The notes under the pieces were generated by a model. That model was not told the DNA's origin. It saw only the letters and a list, made by a program, of their open reading frames with translations, and made no database searches. The position numbers and the translations under genes were made by a program. A stretch of DNA of 64,000 bases from Herbinix sp. (GTDB taxonomy: Bacteria; Bacillota; Clostridia; Lachnospirales; Lachnospiraceae), in assembly GCA_029238935.1 (NCBI GenBank), contig JAQZBN010000015.1, forward strand, positions 56,198 to 120,197, in the 5' to 3' direction. This document shows positions 38,101 to 46,471 of the stretch, piece after piece. Every line of letters starts with the position of its first letter. Position 1 is the stretch's first letter.

Positions 38101-38666
38101 GAGGTGTTTTTACCGTTCGACTTTCTGGAGTGCTTTAGAGATTTGGTATTAATGTTGTATTCCCATATCGCACAATCTGCTAATTCAACAAGTATTCGGT
38201 ATTTTTCTCTTCTTAGTTCCAATTCTTTTTCCATTTGGATTCTTGTAGATATGTTAAAAAAGGTAAGGATAACACCGACAATCATGTTATTCATGAGTTG
38301 ATAGGGATGTATTCTTACCAGATAATTGAGATTATTGCAATCAAGAAGTTCCAGTTCAATCAAATTATTTGTTGGATGATAAAAACTCTCTTGTAGACTT
38401 TCTTGGTGTGACATATTTTTTGTAAACATTTCAATATAATCATATAAATTCTGGTTGAATTGTATGAAAGTACATTCTTTATAGGTCCTTCCGATATCCT
38501 CTTTCACAACACCAGCAATTTGATTCATACTAGGTGTCATATAGGTTATAACGCCCTCATTATCAAGAAAAATTGCTGCTATGTCTGCATTAGTAATAAT
38601 CTTTTTCATTTCCGAACTATTTAATTTATTTAATAAGATATCGGTGCTATTACGAGAGGTTTTCAA
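35103..38666 (-). CDS. Large multi-domain GGDEF/EAL protein (PAS-PAS-GGDEF-GAF-Cys-PAS-GGDEF-EAL)
   Basis: 1187 residues, no membrane segment. Two PAS domains (about 16-135 and 150-270) precede an intact GGDEF domain (GRIGGDEFIVFF). A GAF domain follows at about 470-640. A segment near 685-712 has three cysteines in CYKAIFGKNVPCDTCPL, resembling PAS variants that may bind metal or sense redox. A second, degenerate GGDEF (CRISEDKF) is followed by a C-terminal EAL with GAEALVRW, EITES, DDFGFGYSS, KLDKEFF and SEGVE. It could both make and break c-di-GMP, switched by cytoplasmic signals. Signals are unknown. Confidence 0.88.
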   Translation of the reverse strand: MKTSRNSTDILLNKLNSSEMKKIITNADIAAIFLDNEGVITYMTPSMNQIAGVVKEDIGRTYKECTFIQFNQNLYDYIEMFTKNMSHQESLQESFYHPTNNLIELELLDCNNLNYLVRIHPYQLMNNMIVGVILTFFNISTRIQMEKELELRREKYRILVELADCAIWEYNINTKSLKHSRKSNGKNTSIDMEIPDYRNYMINRNLIYHEDIDVFNQYCDSMDQGKDNIHYEIRTLGEHYEYIWMRYEGTAIRNSSGIAHIIIGKTTNIDEEKKEKEKLVQKTLLDPLTGLYNQSAAREKIETYLEYCNHEKTNDIHGLMIIDIDNFKQINDQWGHLYGDTVLEVFTSDLSKLFASTDIVGRIGGDEFIVFFKSLKNTEHLGSAAKAVLSMTKDKLTELKSGGISVSIGTAIFPDHGKTYAKLFMNADIALYKAKQNGKNNYVMYQSELSNSVHQGETIRKINPVKTNTIDTLTSVDKKLINFAFDIVNEAAEIGTAIEQIFSEIGKYYDLSRISVFEVKTNLAESKVTYEWKINGMKASNECPIIKTKDTIDEYISLFHESGLYYCNNTSFANAIPERKAFYEFMGTKAVVQCAIYDSNVFIGSVNYEDCKKDRIWNKSELDTLYTLTKLISNFIIQLRNKQELKDEIFFTQAMLDNQKLNNFAIKPGTYELMFLSSYTEQAFPHIKVGDLCYKAIFGKNVPCDTCPLKSLSETNRRVSSESYNEDTDSWYSTTATLVDLPNGEQINLVCSSDVTGFVDRVKAKDPLTGLLTFSKFEVEAMKMIAKTPSEKLVIFYTDFDRFKNINDEWGYAVGDQVLTFYSSEVSKYLVKDELCCRISEDKFLLLLKYENRDDILKRVKCIGNSFFKNIKTKFPTLNPILTCGIYFFTSSDALISEAIDKANMARKTVKGSLTSRWVIYDEVLHTRMEKEKMIEQRMYKALSNHEFEVFLQPKVDLNNLAIIGAEALVRWRMSDETLLPPIEFIPIFERNGFIKELDFYVYDIVFRKIKEWLSLGQDPFIISVNLSRVHITDSFFIEKLDRLVEKYRIPPNLIELEITESIFLNDLELTVKVLNELHHRGFLLSIDDFGFGYSSLNILKNLPVDIIKLDKEFFMQNKMEQKDEIIISGIISLVKGLGMEVISEGVETEDQVRFLQEHSCDMAQGYYFYRPIPMKDFEQLIRSRSK

Positions 38667-38802
38667 GGTGTAAGTCTCCTTTTAATGTAATTCGTCATAT
38701 TTCATCATATTTTCCCAAAATATTCAAAATGATTATAGAACAAATAACCTAATATATCAAGTGAAAAGATACGAAAATTCAAGCTAGGAAAGATAGAAAT
38801 AA

Positions 38803-38830
38803 AAAATCGGTGAATAGCTTCACCGATTTT
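38803..38830 (-). terminator. Terminator after the carboxypeptidase gene at 38863
   Basis: AAAATCGGTGAA (38803-38814) pairs with TTCACCGATTTT (38819-38830), loop of four, followed on the minus strand by further T residues. Confidence 0.88.
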
Positions 38831-38862
38831 CTGGAATAAAATTATTTATTTCAAGGTTTCAT

Positions 38863-40194
38863 CTAATTACCAAATAACCATCCGTCTACAATTTTTTCAA
38901 AACAAAATTTGAAGTTAATCTTTTTGACGGGCTGAGTCGTATAAATGGGAATCTCAGCATAAAGAGCATCATTGATATAATATTTTGCATACCCTACAAT
39001 AGAATCCTTTTCCACCGGTGCTTTAATATAATCCGGAATATCATACTTTACAGATACTTTCTCATCATCACGCATTAATAAAGTCAAATCTCCTTTGATA
39101 CTTAAGGTTTCATATTTTTGTTGACCTTCCATTACGGGCAAGGGGTTCAGTGCTACATCGTCGAATATTTGCTTTAGTTTATAGTTTTTGATACCATAAT
39201 CCATAAGTTCTTTTGTGTCCGCCCATTTTAGACTCTTGTTAGGAGGCCAACCACAGCCAAGTACAACAGAGATTAGCTCTTTGTTATCGCGTTTAATTGC
39301 ACCTACAAAGCAATACCCTGCTCCGCCGGTAAAACCAGTTTTTACTCCGATCGCACCTTCCATCATATACAAAAATCTATTTTTATTTGTCACAGTGAAA
39401 CCTCTTCCTTTTGTTATCTCTTTAAAATTCCAAGAAGATGTGTTGGTGATATCTATAAATTTCTCATTATGAACGGCATAACTGGCAATGACTGCTAAGT
39501 CTCTGGCGGTGGTATAATGTCCTTGAGCGTCCAACCCATTTGGTGTTACAAAATTGGTATGATCGCAACCTAGGCTTCTTGCTTTATCATTCATCATAGT
39601 CGCAAAACCTTCAACGGATCCACCCACATGTTCTGCGATTGCAACCGCAACATCATTATGACTTTCTAACATTAAAGAATATAATAAATCTTTCAGATAA
39701 TACTGCTCCCCTGAATTAATGTTCAATTGAACATCAGGCATTTTCGCTGCATATTTGGATACAGTAACGATATCGCTTAAATTAGCGTTTTCTAGGGTCA
39801 CAATGCAGGTCATAATCTTTGTAGTGCTTGCCATAGGCATTTCATTATACCCGTTTTCTTCATACAGTACTCTTTGATTTGAAGCATCCATAAGCAGAGA
39901 TGACAATGCATGTAGGCTTAGATCTTCTTTTGCTGTGTTCGTTTCTTCCTGAACTTCTGCCTTCTCGCCTTCATCTAGGAGCTGTTCTTGTTCTACAATT
40001 TCGTTGTATTTCTCCTGACTTTTGGAGGCTCTTTGATTTTCATTTTTTAATTCTTTTAAAAAATCTTTTTCTACCTGAAATCCTGAATATTTAATAATTT
40101 CATCATAATAGTTTGTAAGATTATGATATTGAACCGTAACAGTTAAAATCAGAACTCCAAGACAGGGGAGGATGTTACTTAACTTTAATTTCAT
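38863..40194 (-). CDS. D-alanyl-D-alanine carboxypeptidase, S11 family
   Basis: 443 residues. A signal-anchor segment (about 5-24), then a Lys/Glu-rich coiled stretch to about 95, before the penicillin-binding domain with SxxK (MASTTKIMT), SxN (ESHNDVA) and KTG (GVKTGFTGGAG). A C-terminal beta domain follows. It trims terminal D-Ala from peptidoglycan outside the membrane. The charged spacer after the anchor is longer than in DacA-type enzymes. A second S11 gene lies at 51628. Confidence 0.92.
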   Translation of the reverse strand: MKLKLSNILPCLGVLILTVTVQYHNLTNYYDEIIKYSGFQVEKDFLKELKNENQRASKSQEKYNEIVEQEQLLDEGEKAEVQEETNTAKEDLSLHALSSLLMDASNQRVLYEENGYNEMPMASTTKIMTCIVTLENANLSDIVTVSKYAAKMPDVQLNINSGEQYYLKDLLYSLMLESHNDVAVAIAEHVGGSVEGFATMMNDKARSLGCDHTNFVTPNGLDAQGHYTTARDLAVIASYAVHNEKFIDITNTSSWNFKEITKGRGFTVTNKNRFLYMMEGAIGVKTGFTGGAGYCFVGAIKRDNKELISVVLGCGWPPNKSLKWADTKELMDYGIKNYKLKQIFDDVALNPLPVMEGQQKYETLSIKGDLTLLMRDDEKVSVKYDIPDYIKAPVEKDSIVGYAKYYINDALYAEIPIYTTQPVKKINFKFCFEKIVDGWLFGN

Positions 40195-40357
40195 TGTTAT
40201 CTTCCTATCAATTCCTTACTTAAAATTTATTTTAAAATCGATAGAATATTCATCATTTGGATGAAGTTTCACATGAAATTGATCTATGAGAACGGCATCA
40301 AGTAACTGCTGAACATATCTTAATTTTGTGAATATCTAAAACATATTCAAATTAAAA

Positions 40358-40396
40358 GATCCAATGGAAACTTTATATCCGGGTTCCCATTGGATT
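40358..40396 (-). terminator. Terminator after the surface protein gene
   Basis: GATCCAATGGAAA (40358-40370) pairs with TTCCCATTGGATT (40384-40396), one mismatch, followed on the minus strand by CTTTTAATTT. Confidence 0.7.
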
Positions 40397-40444
40397 CTTT
40401 CTTCTTGATAAATGAATAAAACACTTTATTAATAAACAACGAGA

Positions 40445-41110
40445 TTATGCTTGAACTTTCTTATTTTTTAATAAGATAACAGCAGCAGCTGAACCAAGAA
40501 GAGCAACAAATGATATAATTGCTAGGGTATCGGAGCTACCAGTCTTAGGAACTTCTGTTTCGGCAGTAGCTTCTGCAGGAACTTCTGCAGCTTCCTCGGG
40601 GCTTTTGGCAGTAGTATCTTCTGTCACTGCAGGTGCAAGAGACGAAGCAGCATCATCGGATAAGAAAACATCTTTTACGGTATAAACACTGGTACCACCA
40701 TCTAAGCCCATAAGGTTAACCCATGATAATAATGTGATTCCATTTTCCTGAACAGGAAGAACAACATCTTGATATTCTTCTGTTAATGTAATTCCAAGAT
40801 CTGCAAGAGTAAAAGTATAAGTATCGGATACTGCGATTTGTGCAGCAGCAGTATCTCCGGTTGCTTTTACGATAATATGAAGATAAGGAACTTCAACAGC
40901 AGCATCACCGCAATTTAATTGTGTCCAGTTACCAGGTCCTTGTATAATACCATCTACTACCTCACCTGCATTAATAAAACCTGCGTTTTGAAATTCTCCA
41001 TCCTTAATAATCTCTGTGGTAGCTGCCAATACATTTGCTGACATTAGCATCATCAGACATACGAATGCAACCATTGTTGTGAAAACCTTTCTCAATTTAA
41101 AACCTTTCAT
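40445..41110 (-). CDS. Sortase-anchored surface protein (VPKTG motif)
   Basis: 221 residues. A signal peptide ends near residue 29 (ANVLA-AT). A beta-rich domain of about 125 residues follows, then a Pro/Glu/Ala/Thr-rich spacer (about 160-186). The wall-sorting signal is VPKTGS at 187-192, then a hydrophobic segment and the KNKKVQA tail. The globular domain has a pattern reminiscent of carbohydrate-binding jelly rolls, but I cannot assign it. The divergent neighbour is a class B sortase. Two LacI-like palindromes lie upstream. GAGGAGG precedes the ATG. Confidence 0.8.
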   Translation of the reverse strand: MKGFKLRKVFTTMVAFVCLMMLMSANVLAATTEIIKDGEFQNAGFINAGEVVDGIIQGPGNWTQLNCGDAAVEVPYLHIIVKATGDTAAAQIAVSDTYTFTLADLGITLTEEYQDVVLPVQENGITLLSWVNLMGLDGGTSVYTVKDVFLSDDAASSLAPAVTEDTTAKSPEEAAEVPAEATAETEVPKTGSSDTLAIISFVALLGSAAAVILLKNKKVQA

Positions 41111-41134
41111 TATAAATCCTCCTCATAATAAATA

Positions 41135-41148
41135 GTTTAACGTTAAAC
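41135..41148. promoter_or_regulatory. LacI-like operator, copy 1
   Basis: GTTTAACGTTAAAC, a perfect 14-bp palindrome with central CG as in LacI-family sites, about 24 bases upstream of the surface protein start. Its centre is 63 bp from copy 2. Confidence 0.6.
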
Positions 41149-41197
41149 TGCATAATAAATATTTATGAAATGAATCTATTTTGTACATTTTATGTAA

Positions 41198-41211
41198 GTT
41201 TAACGTTTAAC
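41198..41211. promoter_or_regulatory. LacI-like operator, copy 2
   Basis: GTTTAACGTTTAAC, one base from copy 1. The 63-bp centre spacing is about six helical turns, suiting a looped or cooperative repressor. It does not fit the CcpA cre consensus closely. The regulator is not encoded nearby. Confidence 0.6.
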
Positions 41212-41386
41212 CTAATACTACCATTTGTTACATTTATTGTCAAGCTTCATTTCTAAATATTTTCAAATTATCATTCACTAACATCTTTACTGTTAATTTT
41301 TTACGAGTTATAATGAATTAACCAATACGAAAAAATCCCTATTCGATATTGTAATCAACATTATGGTGTATAAAGGAGATCTTTCA

Positions 41387-42796
41387 ATGTCTGAAGATAG
41401 GAATTTAGATGATAAGATACTTAATGAGGATCCGCCAGTAGAGACGGCGAATTGTTTTGTTCATGATATTGTGGTTATACCTAATAATGAGGTAGAACCC
41501 GCTTCACCAAGTGAGTTGGAGGTACCTGTACATAATGTGACATCGGATCAGAATATAGATCTAATGAAAGATAATAAAATAGATGAAGTGTCTTCCGAAC
41601 CATTGGAAAACAAAGGGATGGAGGTAAGTAATCTTACATCTCCTGATCATAATACTTCTGACTATAATACTTCTGATCAGACTACTTTAAATCAGGATAC
41701 TTTAGTTAATACTACTATAAGCAAAAAAAATCATAAAAAAATAAAACAACAAAGAAATATATATAGATCCTTAAGACTCTGCTCTATCATTGCTTTTTTT
41801 GTATTTACAGGATTATTTCTAAATGAAATTTTAATACAACCCTATTATTCCAACAAAGTGATTCAAGAGGTTCAAAACCTATATCAAAAGGAATCAGTAG
41901 TCACTCCGGTTATTAAATCTGATAAGACAAAGGAGGAAAACGCAGAGGATACTCTATCAACGGATGAAGTTGAACAGCAGATTCCAATGCAATTAGAAGG
42001 GGATTACTTATCTTCTCTTCCAGCAAATGATCCTAATCGTGATAACCTACGCAGACTACTCCAATTTAAGGAGTTACTCAATGTAAATTCGGATGTAAAA
42101 GGATGGTTAACCATTCCGGACAGTAATATGAATTATGCAGTTTTACAATCCGCTTCTTCCGATCCGGAATACTACCTGACGCGAAATATTTACAAAGAGA
42201 ATGATAAGAATGGTAGTCTTTTTCTAGATAAGAACTCTTCTATTGAAAATAATACAAAGAATTTTGTTATTCATGGACATAACATGAAGTCAACCGATAG
42301 CATGTTTCATCATTTATTGGATTATAAAAAGCTGGATTTTTATAAAGAAAGACCGGTAATTACATTTGATACTATATATGAGACTGGAAAGTGGAAAATC
42401 ATAGCGTTGTTTATTACGAATGGTTCCTCTGAAAAAGAAGAATTATTTAATTATACACGTTCCACCTTTGACGATAGTTCGGATTTTTTAAATTTTGTAT
42501 ATCAGATCAAAGTGCGTTCTCTTTATCATACTACTGTAGACATTAATCAAAACGACCAACTGCTTACCTTATCAACTTGTTCTTATGAACTGAATGACTA
42601 CCGAACAGTATTGGTAGCTCGTAAAGTCAGACCAGACGAAGATCTTACTGTAGATGTTGATCGTGTTACGAAGAATGAAAATCCTCTCTATCCGGAAAGT
42701 TGGTATAAGAATTACGATGGTACTCCACCGGATCTTGCCACCTTTGAAGAAGCTTTGGAAGCGGGGCAAATCAGCTGGTACACACCTGTAGAATGA
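41387..42796 (+). CDS. Class B sortase
   Basis: 469 residues from the ATG at 41387 (AAAGGAG upstream; an in-frame ATG at 41363 overlaps nothing useful). A long acidic, Asn/Thr/Asp-rich cytoplasmic N-terminus (about 110 residues, with short NTSD repeats) precedes one membrane segment near 128-148. The extracellular catalytic domain has His298 in HGHNMKS, Cys398 in LSTCSYEL and a candidate Arg406. It joins sorting-signal proteins to the wall. The VPKTG protein encoded divergently is its likely client. The cytoplasmic tail is unusually long for a sortase. Confidence 0.9.
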   Translation: MSEDRNLDDKILNEDPPVETANCFVHDIVVIPNNEVEPASPSELEVPVHNVTSDQNIDLMKDNKIDEVSSEPLENKGMEVSNLTSPDHNTSDYNTSDQTTLNQDTLVNTTISKKNHKKIKQQRNIYRSLRLCSIIAFFVFTGLFLNEILIQPYYSNKVIQEVQNLYQKESVVTPVIKSDKTKEENAEDTLSTDEVEQQIPMQLEGDYLSSLPANDPNRDNLRRLLQFKELLNVNSDVKGWLTIPDSNMNYAVLQSASSDPEYYLTRNIYKENDKNGSLFLDKNSSIENNTKNFVIHGHNMKSTDSMFHHLLDYKKLDFYKERPVITFDTIYETGKWKIIALFITNGSSEKEELFNYTRSTFDDSSDFLNFVYQIKVRSLYHTTVDINQNDQLLTLSTCSYELNDYRTVLVARKVRPDEDLTVDVDRVTKNENPLYPESWYKNYDGTPPDLATFEEALEAGQISWYTPVE

Positions 42797-42828
42797 TAAA
42801 ATGAAAAGAAAATAATAACAAGGTAAAA

Positions 42829-42874
42829 AAATAGAGCAGATAATCGTCGATTGTGATGATTTCCTGCTCTATTT
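42829..42874 (-). terminator. Bidirectional terminator between sortase and nspC
   Basis: AAATAGAGCAG (42829-42839) pairs with CTGCTCTATTT (42864-42874). On the minus strand it ends in TTTTTTT, a strong terminator for the polyamine genes. On the plus strand the tail is only ATTTCTAT. Confidence 0.85.
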
Positions 42875-42915
42875 CTATCCTACTTTCTATCTTGAGAAAT
42901 CAAAATAGATTGCAA

Positions 42916-44049
42916 TTATAACCTGCTTTTAAAATCTTCATAACCAAATTGCTTAATGATCTTAAGTCCTTCTGCTTCCGTATGATAAACAATGGAAGGA
43001 AGGTTAACTCCATTAAAGGTATTATTCTTCACCATAGAATAAATCGCCATATCACAAAAGACTAAACGATCACCCGGCTGTAAAGGAGCTGGGAAGGAAT
43101 AATCACCAATAACATCACCAGCAAGACATGTTGGACCGCCTAGGCGATAGGTATAAGGATATTCACCGGATTTACCGGAACCGATAATATTTGGTCGATA
43201 TGGCATCTCCAATACATCGGGCATATGACAAGCTGCGGATGTATCAAGGATAGCAAGAGGTATACCGTTTTCTAAGGTATCAAGTACCGTACTCACAAGA
43301 AAACCGGTATTTAATGCGATAGCTTCACCGGGTTCTAAATATACCTGAACCTGATAGGTTTCTTTGATATGATTAATACAGCGTACCAGAGTATCTATAT
43401 CATAGTCCGGTCTAGTGATATGATGACCACCACCAAAATTAATCCATTTCATTTTCGCTAAATAAGGGCCAAACTTCTCTTCCACTACTGCCAGAGTCCG
43501 TTCCAATACATCGGAATCTTGTTCACACATGGTATGAAAATGTAGTCCATCGATTCCGGTTAAATCTGCTGTTTTTAGCTGATCAATCCGAATACCAAAC
43601 CGCGATCCCATAAAACATGGATTATAAAGGTCTGTTTCGATCTCAGAGTATTCGGGATTAATTCGGAGTCCACAGGATACCTTACGGGTACATGCACTCA
43701 CTTTACTTTTATACTTCTCCCATTGGCTGATGGCATTGAATACAATATGATCACAGAGGGATAATATCTCATCAAATTCCTCTTCCTTATAAGCAGGAGA
43801 AAATATGTGTACTTCATTACCCATCTCTTCATGACCTAATTTAGCTTCAAATAGTGAGCTAGCGGTTGTACCACTAAGGTACTCTCTTATGAGAGGATAC
43901 GTTGAATACATGGAAAAAGCCTTCTGTGCTAATAAGATCTCACATCCGGTACGATCCATAACCTGTTTTAGTATGGATAGATTGTTTTTTAATAATTGTT
44001 CGTCCACTACGTAGGAAGGGCTTGGAACTTCGTTAAAATTTATGTTCAT
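42916..44049 (-). CDS. nspC: Carboxynorspermidine/carboxyspermidine decarboxylase
   Basis: 377 residues, alanine-racemase-fold PLP decarboxylase. AQKAFSMY holds the PLP lysine; FGGGHHITRPDYD and CDMAIYSMVKNNTFNGV are characteristic of NspC. It decarboxylates carboxyspermidine to spermidine (or carboxynorspermidine to norspermidine). Its partner dehydrogenase is encoded just upstream at 44346, but a terminator lies between them, so nspC may have its own promoter in the 296-base gap. AGGAG precedes the ATG. Confidence 0.93.
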   Translation of the reverse strand: MNINFNEVPSPSYVVDEQLLKNNLSILKQVMDRTGCEILLAQKAFSMYSTYPLIREYLSGTTASSLFEAKLGHEEMGNEVHIFSPAYKEEEFDEILSLCDHIVFNAISQWEKYKSKVSACTRKVSCGLRINPEYSEIETDLYNPCFMGSRFGIRIDQLKTADLTGIDGLHFHTMCEQDSDVLERTLAVVEEKFGPYLAKMKWINFGGGHHITRPDYDIDTLVRCINHIKETYQVQVYLEPGEAIALNTGFLVSTVLDTLENGIPLAILDTSAACHMPDVLEMPYRPNIIGSGKSGEYPYTYRLGGPTCLAGDVIGDYSFPAPLQPGDRLVFCDMAIYSMVKNNTFNGVNLPSIVYHTEAEGLKIIKQFGYEDFKSRL

Positions 44050-44305
44050 CTAAAACTCCTATCATATATTAAACTTAATCGTTCAGTGCCATAGACAAAT
44101 CGATCATTTGAATATGTAATGATTGTATGTTTATTTTCCAATTGAGTATAACTTTACAGCAGGGAGTGCCAATACATTTTGCATGAAAGCTTCTTAATCC
44201 ATTACGATCCAAGGTTGTTCTTCTATTTCATCAATCACATTATTTTGGGTTATACAACATAATTGCACCGAGACTGCTTATATCAGTATTTCTCAGTAAT
44301 ATGAA

Positions 44306-44339
44306 ATTCCTCGCACACTGTGAAAGATATGCGAGGAAT
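44306..44339 (-). terminator. Terminator between the two carboxyspermidine genes
   Basis: ATTCCTCGCA (44306-44315) pairs with TGCGAGGAAT (44330-44339). The minus-strand tail TTCATATT is weak, so partial read-through to nspC is likely. The remaining gap (44050-44305) shows no gene or clear promoter. Confidence 0.65.
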
Positions 44340-44345
44340 ACTTTA

Positions 44346-45545
44346 TTAGTCTACCAGTTCCGGTGTTAAGGTCTCTTTCCAAGGTAAGCCAAATTTGTTT
44401 AAGGCATCCATAAATGGATCCGGATTAAATTCTTCTACATTGTATACACCAGGTTTTTTCCATTGCTTTGTCAGTACCATCATAGCACCAATCATAGCAG
44501 GAACACCAGTAGTATACGATATCGCCTGAGATCCTACTTCTTTATAACACTCTTCATGATCACAAACATTATAAATATAATACTGTTTTTCTTTTCCGTC
44601 TTTGATACCAGTGTAGATACAACCGATATTGGTTTTACCTTTGGTTCTAGGACCTAAGGATGCAGGGTCCGGAAGAACTGCTTTTAAGAACTGTAAAGGC
44701 ACAATCTTATGACCTTCATATTCAATTGGTTCAATGGATGTCATACCAACATTCTCTAACACCTTTAGGTGTGTCAGGTAACGCTCCGAAAAGGTCATAA
44801 AGAAACGAATTCTCTTTATGCCAGGAATATTAATCGCCAGAGATTCCAGTTCTTCATGGTGCAGTAGATACATATCTTTATCACCGATTTCAGGGAAATT
44901 ATAGACTCTCTTTATTTCCATTGGTTCTGTTTCGATAAATTTTCCATCTTCAAAATAGCTGCCGTTTGCTGTAACCTCACGGATATTAATCTCAGGATTA
45001 AAGTTCGTAGCAAATGGATAGCCATGATCTCCTGCATTGGCATCTAAGATATCAATGGTATGGATTTCGTCAAACTGATGCTTTAAAGCATAGGCTGAGA
45101 ATACGCCAGTAACCCCAGGATCAAAGCCACAACCGAGAACAGCAGTAATTCCTGCTTTTTCAAAACGTTCTTTGTAATCCCATTGCCATTTATATTCAAA
45201 CTTAGCTGTATCCAAAGGTTCATAATTAGCAGTATCTAAATAATCTACCTTTGTAGCAAGGCAAGCATCCATGATAGTCAAATCTTGATAAGGAAGAGCC
45301 ACATTAATAACGATATCTGGTTTTACCTTCTCAATTAATGCAATTACTTCCTCAGTTTTATCTGCATCTACCTGTGCAGTTGTTATTTTTGTTTTTCCAC
45401 CTTGTAATTTTTCCTTCAGGGCATCGCATTTTGCTACTGTTCTGCTAGCAATGCAGATTTCTTCAAAAACATCAGGATTTTGACAGCATTTATGAACTAC
45501 AACACTCGCTACGCCGCCTGCTCCAATGATTAAAGCCTTTCCCAT
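44346..45545 (-). CDS. Carboxynorspermidine/carboxyspermidine synthase (saccharopine dehydrogenase family)
   Basis: 399 residues. N-terminal NAD(P)-binding motif IIGAGGVASVVVHKC; GCGFDPGVTGVFSAY and NPEINIREVTANGSYFE are typical of the carboxynorspermidine dehydrogenase (CASDH, Lys1-like) group. It condenses aspartate semialdehyde with putrescine or diaminopropane and reduces the imine. It follows speE in the operon and works with NspC. The putrescine substrate is inferred. Confidence 0.92.
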   Translation of the reverse strand: MGKALIIGAGGVASVVVHKCCQNPDVFEEICIASRTVAKCDALKEKLQGGKTKITTAQVDADKTEEVIALIEKVKPDIVINVALPYQDLTIMDACLATKVDYLDTANYEPLDTAKFEYKWQWDYKERFEKAGITAVLGCGFDPGVTGVFSAYALKHQFDEIHTIDILDANAGDHGYPFATNFNPEINIREVTANGSYFEDGKFIETEPMEIKRVYNFPEIGDKDMYLLHHEELESLAINIPGIKRIRFFMTFSERYLTHLKVLENVGMTSIEPIEYEGHKIVPLQFLKAVLPDPASLGPRTKGKTNIGCIYTGIKDGKEKQYYIYNVCDHEECYKEVGSQAISYTTGVPAMIGAMMVLTKQWKKPGVYNVEEFNPDPFMDALNKFGLPWKETLTPELVD

Positions 45546-45625
45546 GATTTCTTCCTCCTAATAATATTCTGACGATTACTTTCTTTTGTATTTTCTGCTG
45601 ACGGTATAACGTCCTGCGATATTTA

Positions 45626-46471
45626 TTATTCACCTAACTGTTCTTTCACATAATTGGGAAGAGCAAAAGAACCCTTGTGTAAATCGGTGTTATAATACTT
45701 AGTTTTTAAACCCAAAGCATTCCACTTTTCCTCATCTAGATCCGTTAACGGATCAAAATGTTTGGATGCAAATCCGAATAACCAATGTCCTGACGGATAG
45801 GTTGGAATATGCGCTTGGTATACCTTTGCTATAGCAAAAGTCTCTTTAATTCTTTGATGAGCACGTTTCATTGCTTCCACATACTCATCGTAATAAGTGC
45901 TCTCATGCTGATTTACGAGAATTCCGGTTGAATTAAGCGCATTGAAGCAGTTACCATAAAATTCTTTTGTAAATAGTCCTTCTCCCGGGCCAAAGGGATC
46001 GGTTGAATCTACAATAACTAAGTCATATTCGTCGGATTTTTTACGAACAAATTTCAAACCATCTTCATAATAGATATGAACTCTCGGATCATTTAACTTG
46101 CACGCAGTCTGCTGTATATATTTACTGCAGACCTCAACAACCATGGGATCTATCTCTACCATATCGATTTGCTCGATGGATTCATATCTCGTCAACTCTC
46201 TGATTGTTCCCCCATCTCCAGCACCAATCACAAGTACCTTTTTGATACCGGGATTTGTAGCCATGGGAACATGAACAATCATATCATGGTAGATAAACTC
46301 ATCCTTTTCCGTTATCATAAGATAACCATCCAAAGTTAAAATACGACCGAATTCATAGGTATCCATCACCGCAATATGCTGGAAATCACTTTGTTTATTT
46401 ACTAATTGTTCTTTCACCTTGAGGGAGAAATTAACATGTTCTGTATGATGTTCTGTGTACCATAATTCCAT
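45626..46471 (-). CDS. speE: Spermidine synthase (polyamine aminopropyltransferase)
   Basis: 281 residues. MELWYTEHH at the start, the AdoMet-type motif VIGAGDGGTIREL, and YDLVIVDSTDPFGPGEGLFT are the hallmarks. It transfers the aminopropyl group of decarboxylated AdoMet (made by SpeD, same operon) to putrescine or, in some bacteria, agmatine. Its ATG abuts the speA stop (46472), implying coupled translation. Confidence 0.95.
   Translation of the reverse strand: MELWYTEHHTEHVNFSLKVKEQLVNKQSDFQHIAVMDTYEFGRILTLDGYLMITEKDEFIYHDMIVHVPMATNPGIKKVLVIGAGDGGTIRELTRYESIEQIDMVEIDPMVVEVCSKYIQQTACKLNDPRVHIYYEDGLKFVRKKSDEYDLVIVDSTDPFGPGEGLFTKEFYGNCFNALNSTGILVNQHESTYYDEYVEAMKRAHQRIKETFAIAKVYQAHIPTYPSGHWLFGFASKHFDPLTDLDEEKWNALGLKTKYYNTDLHKGSFALPNYVKEQLGE

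Noticed and set aside
41135..41211. CcpA cre sites for the paired palindromes
   Set aside because: The central CG fits the LacI family broadly, but the flanks do not match the cre consensus well.
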